Below, one piece after another: positions 54,640 to 64,000 of a DNA stretch of 64,000 nucleotides. The notes below the pieces were generated by a model. The model searched no databases. It was given only the letters and a program-made list of their open reading frames with translations, and was not told the DNA's origin. Numbering within the stretch: the stretch's first letter is position 1; each line of letters begins with the position of its first letter. The stretch comes from Clitoria ternatea (taxonomy: Eukaryota; Streptophyta; Magnoliopsida; Fabales; Fabaceae): positions 122,808,001 to 122,872,000 of the forward strand of contig CM075672.1 in assembly GCA_037962975.1 (NCBI GenBank), written 5' to 3'. Both the position numbers and the translations under genes were made by a program.

Positions 54640-56475
54640 CCTATTCCTCGCGTCAATTGAGACCACACGAACAACACTATCCGACTCATGACCTGGAATT
54701 AGCAGTTGTGGTCTTCGCATTGAAAATATGGAGACATTACCTGTATGGGTCAAAATTTGAAGTGTATAGCGATCACAAAAGTTTGAAGTATTTGTTTGAT
54801 CAGAAGGAGTTGAATATGAGGCAAAGAAGATGGACCGAATTTTTAAAAGATTATGACTTCGAGTTGAAATATCACCCAGGCAAGGCGAATATTGTGGCCG
54901 ATGCCTTGAGTTGGAAGTCCATTCATGTGGCAGTAATGATGGTGAAGGAAATGGAATTACTTGAGCAATTCCGAGACATGAACTTGCATGTGGATGTCTT
55001 TTCGTCTCAGAAAGTAACACTCGGTATGTTGAAAATATCCAATGAATTCCTGAAGCTGGTGTACAAGGAGCAGAAATCAGATTCTTACTTATCCGAGATG
55101 AAGGAGACTCAGGCTAAGGGCAAGGACCTGTCCTTAACCGAGGGCTTGGATGGCATTTATCGAGTAAAAGGCAGAATTTATGTGCCGAGTGCTGGAGATT
55201 TGAGAAGGATGGTGCTTGATGAAGCCCACAGAAGTATGTTGAGCATCCCCCCGGGCACTACAAAGATGTATCATGACTTGAGATTGCACTTCTGGTGGCC
55301 CGGATTGAAGAAAGACGTGGTGGATTATGTGGCTCACTACATGGTTTGTCAAAAGACGAAGGTTGAGCACCAGAAACTGTTCGGTGGTTTACAACCTCTC
55401 AAAATTCTCGTGTGGAAATGGGATGCAATTGCCATGGACTTTGTGATGGGATTGCCCAGAACCCGAGCGGGTCATGATGCCATCTGGGTCATTGTGGACC
55501 GATTAACGAAGTCTGCATATTTCTTGCCAATGAATATAAGATATTCGCTACAGAAGCTAGCACAAATTTATATCCGAGAGATTGTTCAGTTGCACGGTGT
55601 TCCCTCTAGCATTATGTCGGATAGGGACCCGAGATTCACTTCCCAGTTTTGGGGAAGCTTACACCGGGAGTTAGGCTCAAAACTCCGACTGAGTTCAGCC
55701 TACCATCCCCAGTTGGATGGGCAGTCCGAGCGGACTATACAGAGTTTGGAGGACTTGTTGAGATCCTGTGTGCTAGAACACGGTGGTAGCTGGGAGCAGT
55801 ACCTCCCTCTGGTCGAATTTACCTATAATAATAGCTTTCATAGCAGCATCGGTATGGCCCCGTATGAGGCATTGTATGGCAGGAAGTGCCGAACGCCACT
55901 ATATTGGTTGGAGACCGGTGAGAGTTTGATGTTGGGGCCGGAAATTGTACAGCAAACTTCCGAGCAGATCCAGATGATTAGGGAAAAGATGAAGGCATCC
56001 CAAGACCGACAGAAGAGCTATCATGATAAGCGGATGAAACCGCTTGAATTTCTGGTCGGTGATAATGTGTTCCTGAAGGTTTCACCGAATAAAGGGGTCG
56101 GACGAGCCTTAAAAAGTGGGAAATTGAACCCCAGGTATATTGGACCCTATGAAGTGCTGGAACGGGTTAGTCCTGTAGCATATCAGATTGCATTGCCGAC
56201 TTATTTATCAAACCTGCACAATGTATTCCACGTGTCTCAGTTGAGAAAATACTTACCCGACTCCACTCATAAGATGTCAGATGATGAGGTTGAAATCAGG
56301 GAGAATTTGACTACAGTGGTGGTGCCGACTGAAATTGTGGATCGGTCAGTGAAACGTTTAAGAAGCAAGGAAGTACAATTAGTTAAGGTTGCGTGGCAAC
56401 AGAACCAATGTACTTCTTACACATAGGAGCGGGAAGATGCAATGAGGCAGCAATATCCCGAGCTATTTTATTGAA
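54636..56475 (+). pseudogene. Element D RNase H, integrase and chromodomain-like tail
   Basis: Open to 56426. RNase H: HDLELAVVVFALK, YSDHKSLKYLF and ADALSWK (usually ADALSRK). Integrase finger: HRSMLSIPPGTTKMYHDLR..FWWPGLKKDVV, but the first Cys of the pair is Tyr (VAHYMVCQK). Core: MDFVMGLP, IMSDRDPRF and GQSERTIQSLEDLLR give the DDE triad. Then GPYEVLERVSP and LHNVFHVSQLRKYLPD, the Tekay C-terminal blocks. The tail VDRSVKRLRSKEVQLVKVAWQ..TSYT meets a TAG at 56424 where the chromodomain normally has Trp; EREDAMRQQYPELF continues in frame beyond it. In active chromoviruses this domain is thought to target integration to heterochromatin. Confidence 0.88.
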
Positions 56476-56516
56476 ATTGAATTTCGAGGACGAAATTCTT
56501 TGATGGAGGGGAGAAT
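56476..56516 (+). promoter_or_regulatory. TTTCGAGGACGAAA motif and polypurine tract of D
   Basis: AATTTCGAGGACGAAATT inverted repeat followed by TGATGGAGGGGAGAAT immediately before the 3' LTR. Confidence 0.85.
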
Positions 56517-59102
56517 TGTAACATCCTGATTATTGAGTTAGTAGGCAATTAAAGTTAATGACTGAGTAATTAAAAGAGGTAAGGAAATTACGCATGTGCC
56601 TTTGTGGTATATAAGTGAATTCGGTCTCACTTTTGCACTTACTCTGAGCTCATTCTCTTTTAATGCATGCAGTGGCACTCTTCCTGTTCTCTCTAAAATT
56701 CCATAGAGTCTCTTCTTCTTTGTCTTCGTCTTCTTCTCCTTCTTCTTCTTCTTCGCTCGAAAGCTGTTAGAGTCTCGATTGGGAAGTCTACAGCGTTGAG
56801 TGTCTCGGAGTTGTAGAAATACTCCACTGTTGGTGAGACGAAGCTGCTCGAGGAAGAGGACAGCTTTCGGTTTCTCCAACCTGAGTGTAGAGTTTGACTG
56901 GGTTCGAAGGTTGTTTTGGCTGAGAAAGAGTGACCGAAGGGGTGATCGGTCAGCATTGTAGCTCGAGGAGATTCTTGAATCTCTACAGTAGGTAGGGGGC
57001 TTTACATTTCAAATGCATGGTTTATGGACGGGTTCTGGGTGAAAATGCTATGTCGATTGTTTATAACTTGAAATGTGTTGATTGATGTGTTCTGGTCGAG
57101 TGATAACCCATGAAATGCCCGGATTTGTGATAGCTATGAGTCGTGTAGTGTTATGTTGACTTCCGTCCATGAATGCATGTTGCTGTTAATGAGAAAGCCG
57201 AGTGCATATAGTATGAGTCTGCTATGATGATCTCCGTGTATGGTTTTATATTAAAATGCATGAGATGCATGTGGATATTATTGTGATTGCCGAGTGTATG
57301 TACTGTGAGAATGCTGTGTTGATTCTGTTTGTGATTTTATAATGAACTGCATGAGATGCATATGACAAAATGTTAATGCCGAGTGCATATAGCGTGGGAC
57401 GCTTGATGATTAAAACGATATGCATCTGATTCACCATTGAAAATGCTGGGAGCATATAGCGTGAGACGCTTAATATAGAAATGGTAATCAGATGAATATG
57501 TATGAGATACAATGAAAGACCTTGGGTGGGACTCAAGGCAAGCCTACCAAGTGGGACTCGGGGCTTCCCGTAACACTTCCGTTATCACTGAGAGTGACTG
57601 TGTTACATGAGAGGGCAAACGGTTTGGTACCAGTAAAATGGCCGGATCAGCTGGGAGCTGAATAAAAGGCTGGGAGCCTCTGTTGCAACATAAAAACTTA
57701 ATAATGAACAAATAAATCCGAGTGATTGAATGTACGTACTCTGTTATGTGTTGCTGATAGTAATATGAATTGTATTGTTGTGTGCATATGTTATTGAGAA
57801 TAACATGATTAATATAGCCTTGAATGATTTGAGTGAATTCCGACTGAATGATGTTATATGAGTAAATTCCGATTGAATGACAATGTATGTTGTTGTTGGT
57901 TGTGACATCCGAGTGCGGAGTTGACAATTGGATGATTAATTAGAGTCAATAACTGTCATTAAATATGTAAAATGCTCACCCCTACTTGTGGCTATATTTT
58001 CAGTGCATATAGGTCAGGATGGAGAATGACGAGTGAACATCAGCTCTGTGAAGAGTATTGTACAGTTGTAGTGTACATATTACGTATAGTTTTGATGTAG
58101 CCTTGGCCGGCTCTTATGAACATCGTTCTATTGAACATATTTATATATGTATTGAACTACCCAGTATTAAGAACATATATATATATATTGTTATGAGGTT
58201 GTTGCATTATCTGAGAAGTATTGTTACAGGAGAAATGTTAAAGAGTAAATGGTTCCGTGTGATATATAGATGAGAGAGCCCTTTTCGAGTGAGGAAAGCT
58301 TCAAATAGTTCCGAGAGAGATGTGTTCGAGAGGACTACTTCCGAGGGAAGAATAGTCTAGACGTTTCCGAGTGAAACATTGCTGGGAGAACCTCTTCCGA
58401 GGGAAGAAAGGTTTAATACTCCCGAGTGAGAATTGACCGAGAGAATTTGTTCCGAGGGAAGAACGGTCAAAATGTTTCCGAGTGAAACCCATCTTAGTAA
58501 ACCTATTCCGAGTGGATAAGGTTCAAATATTTCCAAGCAGGTCTTAACCTTATGAATTCTTCCGAGTGAAGAGAGGTTAGCGTATTTCCAAGTGAAACTT
58601 GATTAAGGAGATCACTTACGAGGGAAGAAGGGTTAAGGTGTTTTCCGGGTGAAGGAAGATTAAAATATTCTTGAGTGAAGAATGGGTAAAACACTTCCGA
58701 GTGAATTGAGGTTGAAGTGCCTCCTAGTGATGTATGACTGGGGAAAAATACTTTTGGGTGAATGAAGGTTTACAGATCCCGAGTGGAAATATCCGAGGGA
58801 ATAATTTACCGAGTGAAGAGTAAGAATCTGGCTGAGTAAGAATTCCGAGTGAGGTATGACCTGGTGGGGACCGCTCTTGAGTGAACGAAAGTCCCGATTC
58901 TGAGTGACGATATGAAAATACCGAGTGTAGGATCTCGCTCCAGCGAATAGAGTTCGCTCCAGTGATTTATGCTGGTCATGCTTAGCCGAATCTGGGTCTT
59001 GCCAAGAGAGTGGCACCCTGACCCGTTTTCTTTTCCCCGACTCCTTTTGTGAACGTGAAAATTTTCCCCTGTCTCGGATTTGTTTTAAGTCGGGATGTTT
59101 CA
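56517..59102 (+). repeat. 3' LTR of D
   Basis: 2586 bp, collinear with 39330-41913 with scattered substitutions and small indels such as an extra CTTCGT in the CTT microsatellite. CCGAGTGAA motifs at about 58275-58930. Confidence 0.95.
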
Positions 59103-59125
59103 CAAACTTTTTATAATAACATGAA

Positions 59126-59156
<31 letters not shown>

Positions 59157-59839
59157 CATTCATACACACAAGACACTTATTAAAAGACACCTTAACACCT
59201 AACAGACTTAACCCATAGAAGACTTTTAGAAACGGTTCCCCCTTTTGATATCAACAAAAGAAGGGCATCACCGAGTCATATGGGCCTATGGATACGCTGA
59301 ACTCTCTATAAAACTAGAAAATTTGAGCAAAAGGGTCAGACACATGGTCCCAAAAGTGAAAGTTGTCAAGAATGAAGTATTGTGGAGAAGGTAGGTCAAA
59401 GAAATAATGGAGATTAAAGAGGTGAGGTTATGCTTGTGGAGATACTGAAGACTTGCCTGTGTCTGCCAAACGCTATATTGTTCTGCAGAATAGACAGCCT
59501 AAAAGAATTGATAGCGTAATCAAAGTTTTAGAGGAAAAAAAAGGTGGCACAAACTAAAGTAAAGCCAATATATTGTGAAGACCTTAGGAGACAACTAGCA
59601 GTCTTCCACATCTGAAACACACAATATCAGAAAAGATGTTAAAGATGATAATGGTGGACAAACAGGATGCACAACAAAAGCACCAAGATCAACATAAGAG
59701 AATAGCTTCTCCTAAAACAATCTGCCTTTGACATTCCAGAACAAACCAATAGAAAATTTTTCTTTTGGAGTATAAGAGCAGGTGCCTTGCTTTCTAATTA
59801 ACCACAGAATATGGTTCCATATACTCCGAGCGTGTTCTT
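59103..59839 (-). other. Continuation of element I between D and E
   Basis: Begins with the right CAAAC duplication (59103-59107), then a TA microsatellite (about 59127-59151). Near 59238-59262 the minus strand reads TTGATATCAAAAGGGGGAA, a form often found between pol and the 3' LTR of copia elements. No gene recognised. Confidence 0.35.
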
Positions 59840-61286
59840 TGTAACATCCCATTTTCAACACAAATAGAAAATAGATATTAATATATCTTTCATGAGAAAT
59901 ACTTACTATAAGTTAGTTTATTATTATCATTTTTTATGAAATTTTGGTATTTATATTTAATTATTTGTTTTTTTAAAATAAAATAATAATAATAATAATA
60001 ATAATAATATTTATGAATGAGAATTTTAAAATGAATTAATTCGTATGCATTGATTAATGAAATTATATTAAGAATTTTAAATATATTTATTATTCATAAT
60101 TTTTATTTTATGTTTTTATATTTAGGTTTTTACATATTTATGATTTAACTCTTATTAGAATTTTAAAATAAAATTTTGTAGGAATTAGACTTTGGTTCTT
60201 TTTACGTATTATTTATGATTTTAAGGAATTTTTTTGGAATTTTAGAAATATTTTAATAAAATAATATATTTTAAATAATTTTAAATTCATATAAAGTGAT
60301 TTAAAATTAAAAATATTTATAAGAAAGTGAATTTAAATTATAAGAAAATTTTCTAAGATCCATTTCAAGTAGACTTATCTAAAAATTATCGGTTTGAATA
60401 AAATCTTAATTTTTACCAATCGTAAAAAAATCAAAAACATATCAATAAATTTTTATTAAAAGAAAATTTTAGATTTTTAAAATTTAAACTTTATATTACT
60501 TATCATAAAATTAGTGAGAACTGATACAATATCGCTAAATTTTAAAAAGGACTGATTTTGAATATTTAAAATATACCGAGTGAAAGGTTACTATTTGGCT
60601 TAATAATTCAGCCGACATTTATTATGCAAAACACTGTGCATGTACGAAATTTTCAAAAGGTGCACAGTAACCAGGATTGAATTTTCAAAAAATTACTATG
60701 CATTCGATTATTTTAATATAAAAGTACTATGCATTTTCTGAGATTTAAATGCTGGTTACTGTGCATCTTTTGAAAATTTCGTACATGCACAGTATTTTGC
60801 ATAGTAAATGTGGCTGAATTATTAAGCCAAATAGTAACCTTTCACTAGGTATATTTTAAATACTCAAAATGAGTCCTTTTTGAAATTTAACAATATTATA
60901 TCAGTCCTCACTAATTTTATAATAAGTAATATAAAGTTTAAATTTTAAAAATCTAAAATTTTTTGTTAATAAAAATTTATTGATACGTTCCCAATTTTTT
61001 TAACAATTGGAAAAATCAAGATTTTTCTCAAACCGATAATTTTTAGATAAGTCTACTTGAAATGGATTTTAGAAAATTTTCTTATAATTTAAATTCACTT
61101 TCTTATAAATATTTTTAATTTTAAGTCACTTTATATGAATTTAAAATTATTTAAAATATATTATTTTATTAAAATAATTTAAAAATTCCAGAAAATTATA
61201 AATAATACGTAGATTAAAAAGTTCTAAAGAACCATAATTTAATTCATTCAAAATTTTAATATAAAAATAAAAATAGGGGTGTTACA
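59840..61286 (-). repeat. 3' LTR of E, containing a large hairpin
   Basis: 1447 bp; on the plus strand TGTAACATCCC...GGGGTGTTACA. The right end adjoins the polypurine tract of E on the minus strand. The left end is inferred from the inverted terminal match. Very AT-rich with an AAT microsatellite at 59982-60008. Confidence 0.75.
60170..61260. repeat. Inverted repeat, about 0.5-kb arms, in the LTR of E
   Basis: Left arm about 60170-60695, right arm about 60725-61260, centred near 60710. Clear paired blocks include GTGCATGTACGAAATTTTC (left) against GAAAATTTCGTACATGCAC (right), and AAAGGTTACTATTTGGC against GCCAAATAGTAACCTTT. Many mismatches and small gaps occur further out. Confidence 0.88.
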
Positions 61287-61330
61287 ACTCTACTCCCCTT
61301 AGAAAATTTCGTCCTCGAAATTTACATTAT
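61287..61330 (-). promoter_or_regulatory. TTTCGAGGACGAAA motif and polypurine tract of E
   Basis: On the minus strand AAATTTCGAGGACGAAATTT followed by CTAAGGGGAGTAGAGT next to the LTR. Confidence 0.82.
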
Positions 61331-62780
61331 TCAGTAAAATAAATGAGGATGAGACTCTTTCATCTCAGTTTCTAGTTCCCATGTAGCATCTTCTCCTCTC
61401 GTTTCACTCCAAATGACCTTTACAAGCGGAATTGTCTTGTCTCTTAACTTTTTTATTCTTCTATCACCTATTCTGATAGGTGGTGCATCATATGTAAGAT
61501 TATCTTTAACTTCTATAACATCAGGTTCAATAACATGTGTAGGATCAGATATATACTTTTGTAAGTTTGACACATGAAAAACGTTATGGATATTAGAAAG
61601 AAAAGGTGGTAATGATATTTGGTAGGAAAGAGGACTAACTTTATGAATTATTTGATATGGACCAATAAATCTAGCAGTTAGTTTTCGAGATTTCATTGCC
61701 CGACTGACCCCAGTCGTAGGTATGACTTTCAAGAATACATGATCGCCTTCTTGAAATTCGAGCGACTTTCTTCTTTTGTCATAGTAACTTTTCTTCCTGC
61801 TCTGTGTTGCCTTCATCTTTTCCTAAACTATTTTAATTTTATCCGTGGTTTGTTGTACCAACTCTGGTCCTAACATCAAGTTTTTACCAGTCTCAAACCA
61901 ACATAGTGGGGTCCTACATTTTCTTCCATATAATGCTTCAAAAGGTGCCATGCCAATGCTAGCATGGAAACTGTTGTTGTAGGTAAACTCCACATATGGT
62001 AAGAATTGATTCCAACTTCCTTGATGCTCCAACACATAAGCTCGTAACAAGTCCTCTAAAGATTGGATTGTTCTTTCTAATTGTCCATCCGTCTGAGGAT
62101 GATATGTTAAACTCAGACGTAGTCTTTTTCCCAAAGCCTTGTGCAAGCTCTTCCAGAATTATGATGTAAAATGAGGGTCCTGATCAAAAATGATACTTGA
62201 AGGAATTCCATGCAATCTCACAATCTCCTCGATGTATAACTTTGCCAGCTTCTCCATAGAGTAACGAATATTGATGGGAATAAAGTGGGCATATTTGGTT
62301 AATCTATTAACTATTACCCATATTGAATCATGTCCTAATGGAGTTTTAGGTAGAGAAGTCATAAAATCCATAGTAGTGTTATCCCATTTCCATTCCGGTA
62401 TTTCCATTAATTGTAGCATTCCAAGGGGTTTTTGGTGTTCTACTTTAACCTTCTGGCAAATTAGACATGCAGCCACGTATTCTGCCACCGCTTTCTTCAT
62501 TCCAGGCCACCAAAATAACTTCTTCAAATCTTGATACATTTTAGTAGCTCCGGGATGAATGCTCATATAACTTTTGTGGCCTTCTTCCAGAATTGCTTTC
62601 CTCAACTCCTCTTGATCAGGGATACACACTCGATCCTTATACTTCAACAATTGGTCATTTCCCACATTGAACTCGACTTCTTTTCCTTGTTTCAAGAGTT
62701 CTTTCTTCTCTTGCAGGAATTCATCCTCTCATTGAGCCTCTAAAACTTGCCTCAGGAATTCACTTGTCACTTGCAACGCT
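61331..62780 (-). pseudogene. Element E integrase and chromodomain
   Basis: Three minus-strand frames separated by stops. 62695-62159: zinc finger HKSYMSIHPGATKMYQDLK..FWWPGMK with AACLICQK, then TMDFMTSLP (first Asp) and SIIFDQDPHFTS (second Asp; the preceding residue is Phe where D has Ser), ending at a TAA. 62146-61823: YHPQTDGQLERTIQSLEDLLR (catalytic Glu) and ASIGMAPFEALYGRKCRTPL. 61816-61331: GDHVFLKV, GPYQIIHKVSP, IHNVFHVSNLQKYISDP, then an apparently whole chromodomain-like tail IPLVKVIWSETRGEDATWELETEMKE. Between 62695 and 62780 are further stops. Confidence 0.87.
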
Positions 62781-63020
62781 CCTAATCTATAGTTGTTGGC
62801 ATTAACCTTTACTGCTAGGTTAAGATCTCTGAAGTTCTCTATCAATTCAGCTCTTTAATCATCATTGTGGACGCATGTAGAGACTTTCAACTTAAAGCAT
62901 CAGCTACTATGTTCACTTTTCCAGGATGGTATTGTAATTCAAAGTCGTAGTCCTTTAAGAATTCCATCCATCTCTGTTGCCTCATGTTTAACTCCTTTTG
63001 GTCGAATAAATACTTGAGAC
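62781..63020 (-). pseudogene. Element E RNase H C-terminus and linker to integrase
   Basis: After a one-base loss near 63020 (following FSDHR) the minus strand continues in another frame with MRQQRWMEFLKDYDFELQYHPGK and ADALS, then a damaged linker. Several stops. Confidence 0.7.
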
Positions 63021-63752
63021 TCTATGATCGCTAAACACATTGAATGTTACACCGTATAGATAATGCCTCCAAATCTTTATGGCAAAAACTACAGCGGCTA
63101 ACTCTAAGTCATGGGTAGGGTAGTTAATCTCATGTTGCCTTAATTGGCGTGACGCATAGGCTACAACCTTCTTGTCTTGCATAGGTACACTTCTTAGTCC
63201 TTGTTTAGACGCATCACAGTAAACTTCAAAACTTCGATGTAGATCGAGGAGTACTAACACCGGCGCAGAAGTAAGTCGATCTTTCAGCTCTTGGAAACTA
63301 TTCTTGCATTGTGTCGTCCACACAAAAGGTTGTCCTTTCCATGTTAACTTGGTCAATGGGTATCCTAGCTTTGAAAATCCTTCAATGAATCTCTTATAGT
63401 ATCCAACCAAGCCCAAGAAACTTCTAATCTCAGTGATCGTGGTTGGTCTCTCACATTTTAAAACTGCCTCCACCTTGGAAGGGTCTACAGCTATTCCTCC
63501 TTGACTAATTACATGTCCTAAAAAGTTTACTTCTTCCAACCAGAATTCACACTTCGACAGCTTTGTATACAGTTGTTTCTTTTTTAAGATTTCCAACATA
63601 ATCTTCAAGTGTTCAACATGTTCTTCTATGCTTTTAGAGTACACTAATATATCATCAATGAACACCACTACAAATTTATCTAGATATGGATGAAAAATCC
63701 TATTCATGTAATCCATGAATACGGCTGGTGCATTAGTTACACCAAAAGGCAT
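62988..63752 (-). pseudogene. Element E RT palm/connection and RNase H
   Basis: Minus-strand frame MPFGVTNAPAVF, active site FIDD in VVVFIDDILVYSKS, then FLGHVISQGGIAVDPSK, IRSFLGLVGYYKRFI, and RNase H Asp in VYCDASKQGL, Glu in HDLELAAVVFAIK and Asp in FSDHR, where a frameshift ends homology. Confidence 0.9.
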
Positions 63753-64000
63753 TACTAGATATTCGTAATGGCCATAGCGTGTTCTAAAAGCAGTTTTTTT
63801 GGTACATCTTCTTTCTTCACCCTTATTTGATGGTATCCAGACCTCAAATCAATTTTGGAGAACACCGTGGTACCGCGCAACTGATCCATCAAGTCGTCAA
63901 TCCTTGGCAGAGGATACCTGTTCTTGATCGTCACCTTGTTCAATTGCCGATAATCTACACACAACCTCATGCTACCATCCTTTTTCTTAACCAACAACAC
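63753..64000 (-). pseudogene. Element E RT N-terminal part
   Basis: MLLVKKKDGSMRLCVDYRQLN, NRYPLPRIDDLMDQL and FSKIDLRSGYHQIRVKKEDVPK. Frame is lost at a T7 run (plus strand, about 63792-63798), after which the TRYGHYEY equivalent is out of frame. Continues off the window edge. Confidence 0.88.

Larger units (their letters stand above)
39330..59102 (+). mobile_element. Element D: Tekay/Del-like chromovirus containing nested element J
   Basis: LTRs of 2584 and 2586 bp (TGTAACATCC...GGGATGTTTCA), an exact CAAAC duplication and a perfect tRNA-Met PBS define the ends. The span is 19,773 bp including J, about 9.8 kb without it. The gag-pol frame is broken by several stops and a frameshift. The C-terminus has a chromodomain-like stretch. 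The LTRs show scattered substitutions, several percent in the stretches I compared, so D is older than C. Confidence 0.95.
59840..64000 (-). mobile_element. Element E: Tekay-like chromovirus, 3' part, continues beyond the window
   Basis: The minus-strand order is RT, RNase H, integrase, chromodomain, TTTCGAGGACGAAA motif, polypurine tract and 3' LTR. Gag, protease and 5' LTR are outside. Several stops and frameshifts; dead copy. TTCTT at 59835-59839 would be one target duplication, unverifiable here. Confidence 0.9.

Noticed and set aside
1..64000. tRNA, rRNA or conventional host genes
   Set aside because: None recognised by eye on either strand; all protein similarity is to retrotransposons. 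A tRNA search program could still find one I missed.

Overview
This window is plant nuclear heterochromatin, most likely from a legume. I recognise no host gene, tRNA or rRNA; essentially all 64 kb is nested LTR retrotransposons. The plant origin follows from the element types: Athila/Tat-like and Tekay/Del-like Ty3/gypsy elements, PBSs for tRNA-Met and tRNA-Asp, and LTRs of 0.7-3.8 kb. The legume assignment is an inference, resting on short palindromic LTR motifs (GCTCAAGCG, AATCGATTA) that I associate with Phaseoleae repeats.

Layout, with labels used below. Element B (1-18957, minus) is a decayed Tekay-like chromovirus whose left part lies outside the window. Element C (2443-14970, plus) is a complete, apparently young Athila-like element inside B, with target duplication GTAGA. 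B itself sits in the gag of an older minus-strand Tekay-like element A (18958 to about 22258). Element F (about 22259-31075, plus) is a degenerate Athila-like element that has lost most of pol. Elements G (31076-34412, plus) and H (34413 to about 37328, minus) are two copies of one gag-protease family lacking pol, arranged tail to tail around one LTR. A copia-like LTR and remnant, I (about 37329-39329 and 59103-59839), is split by Tekay-like chromovirus D (39330-59102, plus; duplication CAAAC). D carries a non-autonomous Tekay-like element J (42863-52837, plus; duplication GCAAG). Element E (59840-64000, minus) is another decayed chromovirus running off the right edge.

Only C looks capable of making proteins. 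It has a 1775-codon gag-protease-RT-RNaseH-integrase ORF with all catalytic residues visible. Downstream is a second ORF, preceded by a promoter-like stretch and an intron ending exactly at its ATG. The second ORF begins MARTKQTA, identical to the start of histone H3, and is broken late by a frameshift in a C9 run. The LTRs of C differ at about seven positions over 1558 bp by eye, so insertion was recent.

The most interesting signals are: the histone-H3-like N terminus in C ORF2; family-specific arrays of short palindromic motifs that occur in the LTRs and, in both Athila-like elements, again between pol and ORF2; one such motif shared by C and the unrelated J; the G/H inverted pair; a 1.1-kb hairpin in the LTR of E; and the apparently foreign 1-kb segment and expanding minisatellite of J.
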